From: an uncultured Oscillospiraceae bacterium
Lineage (GTDB): Bacteria; Bacillota; Clostridia; Oscillospirales; Ruminococcaceae
DNA length: 27,724 nucleotides
Assembly (NCBI GenBank): GCA_934481445.1
Contig: CAKSPC010000035.1
Span: 1 to 27,724, forward strand
Reading direction: 5' to 3'
Shown: piece after piece, positions 23,746 through 27,724 of the stretch
Layout of the letters: the number at the start of each line of letters is the position of its first letter
How positions within the stretch are numbered: position 1 is the first letter of the stretch
Notes under the pieces: model-generated
Told to the model about the DNA's origin: nothing
Databases searched by the model: none
What the model saw: only the letters and a program-made list of their open reading frames with translations
Program-made: the position numbers and the translations under genes

Positions 23746-25320
23746 ATGGCAATAATCATTTCTCAAATAAAGACTTCCCTTGACGAACCCCGCGACAGCG
23801 CCGTTTCAAAGGCGCTGTCCTCGGCGGGGATCAAACCGTCGGAGGTCATCCGCGCGCACATCCACAAAACATCTGTAGACGCCCGCCGCGGCGTGTGCTT
23901 TGTAAGTTCCGTTTATGTTGAATTGAAAAGCAGCGCCCGCGAGGAAAAACTTGCCGCACGCTCTGCAAGTATAAGCATGTCGAACAAGGGCAGCTTTGAG
24001 CCGAAATTCGGCAGCGAACCCCCCGCCGGCAAGATATACATTGCCGGCTTCGGCCCCGCGGGAATGTTCTGCGCCCTGACGTTGTGCGAATTCGGCTACA
24101 AACCTGTTGTGCTAGAGCGCGGCGCCGCAATGGACGAACGCATAACCGCTGTGGAGCGCTACTGGAAAACGGGCGTACTCTCCCCCAACGCCAATGTGCA
24201 GTTCGGCGAGGGCGGAGCGGGTACTTTTTCCGACGGAAAACTCACCACGCGCATAAACGATCCGCTTTGTTCAAGGGTGCTGGAAAAATTCTGCGAATTC
24301 GGCGCGCCCGAGGAAATCCTCATAAAGGCGAAGCCGCATATCGGCACTGATAACCTCCGCGGGGTCGTTAAGAACTTGCGAAACAGAATAATTGAGCTTG
24401 GCGGCGAGGTGAGATTTCTATCCCCTCTCGAGGATATTTCGATATCCGACGGAAAGGTTCGCTCCGTTACGGTCAACGGCTCCGAGGAAAAATGCGGAGC
24501 GTTGGTGCTCGCCGTGGGTCACTCGGCGCACGATACATTCGGAATGCTGCTGAAAAACGGCGTTACGCTTGTCCCGAAGCCGTTTTCGGTGGGAGCGCGG
24601 ATAGAGCACCTGCAAGCGGATATCGACTGCGCGCTTTACGGAGAATACGCGGGACACCCTGCGCTTCCACCTGCGGAGTACAATCTTTCGTACAGGGAAA
24701 ATGGCAGGGGAGTTTACACTTTTTGTATGTGCCCCGGTGGATATGTGGTCGCTTCCGCAAGCAGCGACGGCACCATCGTTACAAACGGAATGAGCAACTT
24801 CGACCGTGCAGGCACTAACGCAAACAGCGCTGTGCTTGTATCGGTAACCCCCGATGATTTCGGGCATGAGCCGCTGGCAGGCGCGGAGTTTATCCACCGT
24901 CTTGAGGAAAACGCATTCCGTCTTGGCGCGGAAAAAGCGCCCGCTATGCTTACGCGGGAGTTTCTCGGAAACGGAACTGGATTTTCCTTCGGGAGGGTCA
25001 CACCGACATATCTCCCGGGAGTTCAGCCTGCCGACCTGCGAAAACTCTTCCCCGATTTTGTGACCGATATGATGTCAAAGGGCCTGAAATACTTCGACAG
25101 GCGGATAAGCGGATTTTCCGACAGCGACAGTGTTCTCACCGCTATCGAAACACGCAGTTCCTCCCCCGTGCGCATTCCGCGCGGAGAAAACGGCGCAGCG
25201 GAATATGCCGATAACTTTTATCCCTGTGGAGAGGGCGCGGGCTATGCGGGCGGAATAATGTCTGCCGCGGTTGATGGGATAAAGACTGCGCTTAAAATCA
25301 TGGAACGTTTTTCATCTTAA
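23746..25320 (+). CDS. FAD-dependent dehydrogenase (COG2509-type)
   Basis: 524 residues. About 90 N-terminal residues form a small domain (KTSVDARRGVCFVSSVYVEL), then the dinucleotide site IYIAGFGPAGMF with GFGPAG at 101-106 and VVLERG. FGEGGAGTFSDGKL, KPFSVGARIEH and the C-terminal FYPCGEGAGYAGGIMSAAVDG (FAD-binding end) are typical of the uncharacterised COG2509 family. It lacks clear quinone or metal motifs. It starts directly at the cdaR stop with no gap, so it is translationally coupled. The reaction is unknown. In other Clostridia a gene of this family often sits between cdaR and glmM; glmM is absent here. Confidence 0.85.
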   Translation: MAIIISQIKTSLDEPRDSAVSKALSSAGIKPSEVIRAHIHKTSVDARRGVCFVSSVYVELKSSAREEKLAARSASISMSNKGSFEPKFGSEPPAGKIYIAGFGPAGMFCALTLCEFGYKPVVLERGAAMDERITAVERYWKTGVLSPNANVQFGEGGAGTFSDGKLTTRINDPLCSRVLEKFCEFGAPEEILIKAKPHIGTDNLRGVVKNLRNRIIELGGEVRFLSPLEDISISDGKVRSVTVNGSEEKCGALVLAVGHSAHDTFGMLLKNGVTLVPKPFSVGARIEHLQADIDCALYGEYAGHPALPPAEYNLSYRENGRGVYTFCMCPGGYVVASASSDGTIVTNGMSNFDRAGTNANSAVLVSVTPDDFGHEPLAGAEFIHRLEENAFRLGAEKAPAMLTREFLGNGTGFSFGRVTPTYLPGVQPADLRKLFPDFVTDMMSKGLKYFDRRISGFSDSDSVLTAIETRSSSPVRIPRGENGAAEYADNFYPCGEGAGYAGGIMSAAVDGIKTALKIMERFSS

Positions 25321-25326
25321 AAATCT

Positions 25327-25357
25327 TCCCACGGTTTACGAATCGTGGGATTTTTTT
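25327..25357 (+). terminator. Rho-independent terminator of the trmL-cdaA-cdaR operon
   Basis: TCCCACG (25327-25333) pairs with CGTGGGA (25344-25350) around a 10-nt loop, followed by seven T. It lies just after the stop of the FAD dehydrogenase. Confidence 0.9.
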
Positions 25358-25368
25358 GAAGAAGCATA

Positions 25369-25397
25369 TTGACATGAGCGTATTTTTAGATTATAAT
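25369..25397 (+). promoter_or_regulatory. Sigma-A promoter of the beta-lactamase-like gene
   Basis: Consensus TTGACA (25369-25374) and TATAAT (25392-25397) with a 17-bp spacer, 32 bp before ATG 25430. Confidence 0.85.
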
Positions 25398-25429
25398 ATA
25401 ACAGAAATATCCAATCATCGGAGGAAAAT

Positions 25430-26599
25430 ATGCAGAAACTCATTATGGAAACTATAAAGCGCGCTGTAGAAAACGGGGAAACCGCTGGCGCGAATGTTCT
25501 TGTTATAAAAAACGGAAAAGAAAAAGCATACTGCGAGTATGGGTATGCCGATATAGAGGGCGGCAAAAAAATCAATCGCGACACCATTTTCAGGCTGTAT
25601 TCGCAGACGAAGCCCATCACGGCGGCAGCGGTGATACTTCTTGCGCAGGAGGGCAAAATCGACCTCGGCGCATGGCTTTCAGATTATCTTCCCGAGTACG
25701 CCGAATCCTATGTAAACAGGGACGGCAAGCGCACCAAAGCCGAAAAGCACATTACCGTATGCAATCTGCTGAACATGACCTCGGGTATCCCCTACCCTTA
25801 TGAAAATTCAGAGGGTGGCCGCCAGAGCGGAACGATTTTCCGGGAGGTTGAAAATGGTCTTTATTCCGATAAACCCATAACCACGGCGGAATTTGCGCGC
25901 AGATTTGCCTCGGTGGATCTCTGCTTTGAGCCCGGGGAGAAATTCATGTACGGCGCGTCGGCGGATATCCTCGGAGCACTTGTCGAAAAGCTAAGCGGTA
26001 TGAGCTTCCGTGATTTCCTTTTGAAACGTTTCTTTGAGCCGCTCGGGATGAACGATACGGATTTCTATGTACCGAAAGAAAAAGCCGACAGGCTCGCAAA
26101 GGTGTACGACTACTCCGAAAGCGGCCTGCGTGAGCTTCGGACAAATCACCTCGGACTTGCATATGACCGCGATATTATTCCCGCGTTTCAGTCGGGCGGA
26201 GCGGGGCTTTGCTCCACACTGGACGATTACGCAAAGTTTGCCGTAATGCTGATGAATGGCGGAGTATACGGCGGAAAACGTATACTGTCCACGGAGTCGG
26301 TAAAATATCTCACCCACGGCGGCATTGCCACTCATCAGAACGCTCAGCTTGAGGAAGGCTGGGGCTGGATGCGCGGATATACATACGGCAACCTTATGAG
26401 AGTCTGCGCCGACGAAAGCACGACGACGCTGTTTTCTTCAAAAGGCGAATACGGCTGGGACGGCTGGCTCGGCACATTCTTCTCGAACGAGCCATCTCAC
26501 GGAATTACACTTCTGTTCGGAACGCAGCAGGCGGGCGTGGGGATGACGGGAACCCTCGTCAGAAAAATCAAGAACATCGTTATGAGCGAGCTTGCATAA
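25430..26599 (+). CDS. Serine beta-lactamase/class C-like hydrolase
   Basis: 389 residues, Pfam beta-lactamase fold. The catalytic SxxK is SQTK (S58, K61) in FRLYSQTKPITAAAVILL. The Y-x-N position reads YGAS (Y174), and a late WDGWLG/THGG stretch may serve as the third motif. No signal peptide or membrane helix, so it is probably cytoplasmic, as in EstB/LovD-type esterases. It is therefore more likely an esterase or peptidase than a resistance enzyme. Start ATG 25430 (GGAGG five bases upstream); an in-frame ATG at 25445 is less well placed. Monocistronic with consensus promoter and terminator. Confidence 0.85.
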   Translation: MQKLIMETIKRAVENGETAGANVLVIKNGKEKAYCEYGYADIEGGKKINRDTIFRLYSQTKPITAAAVILLAQEGKIDLGAWLSDYLPEYAESYVNRDGKRTKAEKHITVCNLLNMTSGIPYPYENSEGGRQSGTIFREVENGLYSDKPITTAEFARRFASVDLCFEPGEKFMYGASADILGALVEKLSGMSFRDFLLKRFFEPLGMNDTDFYVPKEKADRLAKVYDYSESGLRELRTNHLGLAYDRDIIPAFQSGGAGLCSTLDDYAKFAVMLMNGGVYGGKRILSTESVKYLTHGGIATHQNAQLEEGWGWMRGYTYGNLMRVCADESTTTLFSSKGEYGWDGWLGTFFSNEPSHGITLLFGTQQAGVGMTGTLVRKIKNIVMSELA

Positions 26600-26605
26600 A
26601 AAATA

Positions 26606-26642
26606 AGCGGCTGTATCGCAAAGATACAGCCGCTGTTTTTTA
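26606..26642. terminator. Bidirectional rho-independent terminator
   Basis: A 12-bp perfect stem AGCGGCTGTATC (26606-26617)/GATACAGCCGCT (26623-26634), loop GCAAA. Plus strand reads GTTTTTT after it; minus strand reads TATTTTTTAT. It serves the beta-lactamase-like gene and the convergent MATE gene. Confidence 0.95.
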
Positions 26643-26651
26643 ATGAACCAA

Positions 26652-27724
26652 TCATTTTTTCACAATACTCTTCTGCTTCCACTTGCCGTGCTTATAGCGG
26701 ATGAAGCTTATTACCGCGGTAACAAACCAAGTCGCGCAGGTGGTGGACCATATTCCCCAGTAGCCCAAGGATGTGTTGGTAAGAACCAGCGACAGCCCGA
26801 CACGGGATATTACCTCAGCAAGGCCGTTCACCATTGCATAGCCCGTGTCCCCAGCACCGTTGAGAAAGCCTCGTGTAACATGAATAATACCGAGGAAAAT
26901 GTAGAAGCAGGATGTAAGCCGCAAACCTGTTGCGCCTATCCTTATAACCTCAGCGCCGCTTACAAAGCAGTTTACAAGCCCGTTTGCAGCGAACAGGAAT
27001 ACGGCAGTCACAAACAATGCAAAGCCCGATGAAATAGCCAGCCCAAGCCTGTAACCCTTGACCGCGCGCTCCCGCTTGTCTGCGCCGATATTCTGCCCCG
27101 CAAAGGTTGATATCGCGGCGTTGAGCGACGAGAACGGCTGCTGGATGAACTGTTCTATTCGCATAGTGGCGGTGTAGGCGGTCATTACGCTTTCGCCGAA
27201 GCCATTGGTAACGCGCTGTATTGCAATCATGGAAATGGATATCATGCCGTTCTGAAGTGCGATGGGAACGCCTGTTTTGATGCACAGCAGGCATTCGTAC
27301 CTGCTGATATGCATATCATCATGCGAGAGCCTGAGGTTCTTGTTTTTCCTGAACCCGAACACAATGCACATCACCGCCGAAAGTCCCTGCGCGGCAACGG
27401 TGGCTGCCGCAGCACCGCCCGATCCAAAATTCAACACCATCACGAACAGCAGGTCAAGGCCAACATTCAATATGCTCGCAATTCCAAGGAACAACAGCGG
27501 TGTTTTGCTGTCGCCGAGGGAGCGCATGACCGCGAATATCCAATTGTACGCCGCAACGCACACGGTACCGCTGACGGCGATGCGCATATATTCTACCGAG
27601 GTTGGCAGCAGCGTTTCGGGAGTATTAAGCAGGAGCAGAACAGGCTCTGTTAATATCACCGCGAGGATGGTTATGATAACGCCGAAAACCGCCGTAACCA
27701 CCGCCGAGTTGAATATCGCCGACC
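26652..27724 (-). CDS. MATE/DinF-family efflux transporter, N-terminus cut by window edge
   Basis: About 356 residues visible, continuing past the right edge in frame (SAIFNSAV before the first in-window GTG at 27701). MATE proteins have about 450 residues and 12 helices, so roughly the first 90-100 residues are missing. Diagnostic segments are AVMRSLGDSKTPLLFLGIASILNVGLDLLF, PIALQNGMISISMIAIQRV, STFAGQNIGADKRERAVKGY (G-Q-N/x-G-A motif of the second half) and a run of membrane helices. It would export drugs or metabolites using Na+ or H+ gradients. It ends nine bases before the shared terminator. Substrate unknown. Confidence 0.92.
   Translation of the reverse strand, partial: SAIFNSAVVTAVFGVIITILAVILTEPVLLLLNTPETLLPTSVEYMRIAVSGTVCVAAYNWIFAVMRSLGDSKTPLLFLGIASILNVGLDLLFVMVLNFGSGGAAAATVAAQGLSAVMCIVFGFRKNKNLRLSHDDMHISRYECLLCIKTGVPIALQNGMISISMIAIQRVTNGFGESVMTAYTATMRIEQFIQQPFSSLNAAISTFAGQNIGADKRERAVKGYRLGLAISSGFALFVTAVFLFAANGLVNCFVSGAEVIRIGATGLRLTSCFYIFLGIIHVTRGFLNGAGDTGYAMVNGLAEVISRVGLSLVLTNTSLGYWGIWSTTCATWFVTAVISFIRYKHGKWKQKSIVKK

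Overview
The window looks like a chromosomal, core-genome segment from a Gram-positive anaerobe of class Clostridia, most likely the Ruminococcus/Oscillospiraceae group. This is an inference from strong AGGAGG-type ribosome sites, sigma-A promoters with near-invariant 17-bp spacers, a cdaA-cdaR pair followed by a large FAD protein, a B12-type radical SAM gene next to its DUF2344 partner, a DUF4358 lipoprotein, and short HACN-type LeuC/LeuD subunits. I see no tRNA, rRNA, CRISPR array, insertion sequence or phage gene. The content is mostly housekeeping, with several less usual pieces.

Layout. 1-265 holds a strong terminator and no convincing gene. 266-3385 (minus) is a small salvage-type cluster: MtnA-like isomerase, SAM-dependent methyltransferase and an MTA/SAH-deaminase-like amidohydrolase. 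3442-5544 (minus) is a pair of CobW-family GTPases. The first transcribed carries three tandem 57-bp repeats encoding a His/Asp/Cys-rich metal-binding stretch; the second ends in a DUF1980/YcgQ-like domain. They share a promoter and probably handle zinc or a similar metal. An AT-rich 400-bp gap with two outward promoters separates them from plus-strand genes: an orphan sigma-region-4-like protein (5945), a protein joining a histone-H1-like tail to an SCP2-like domain (6382), and an S1-domain RNA-binding protein (7147).

8057-11751 (minus) is a glyA-prs-rarA operon behind a structured leader. Here one-carbon/glycine metabolism, PRPP synthesis and replication-fork maintenance are co-transcribed. 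rarA and the S1 gene overlap tail to tail by 11 bp. 11990-15304 (minus) is a leucine operon, leuC-leuD-GNAT-leuB; no leuA is present. 15455-17290 (minus) is a cell-surface operon: membrane-anchored SGNH hydrolase, DUF4358 lipoprotein and a four-helix membrane protein. 17455-19948 (minus) is the radical SAM/DUF2344 pair.

20118-25320 (plus) is an operon of trmL, degV, cdaA, cdaR and an FAD-dependent dehydrogenase, centred on c-di-AMP synthesis and its membrane regulator, and closed by a terminator. A stand-alone serine beta-lactamase-like hydrolase follows at 25430. The right edge cuts through a minus-strand MATE/DinF-type transporter that shares a bidirectional terminator with it.

Starts were chosen from Shine-Dalgarno sites. 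Non-ATG starts are proposed for trmL and cdaA (TTG) and for the GNAT and DUF2344 genes (GTG). The least explained items are the H1-tail/SCP2 protein, the glyA leader with its possible pseudoknot, the terminator just before mtnA, and the paired GTPases. I do not claim a proven new system.
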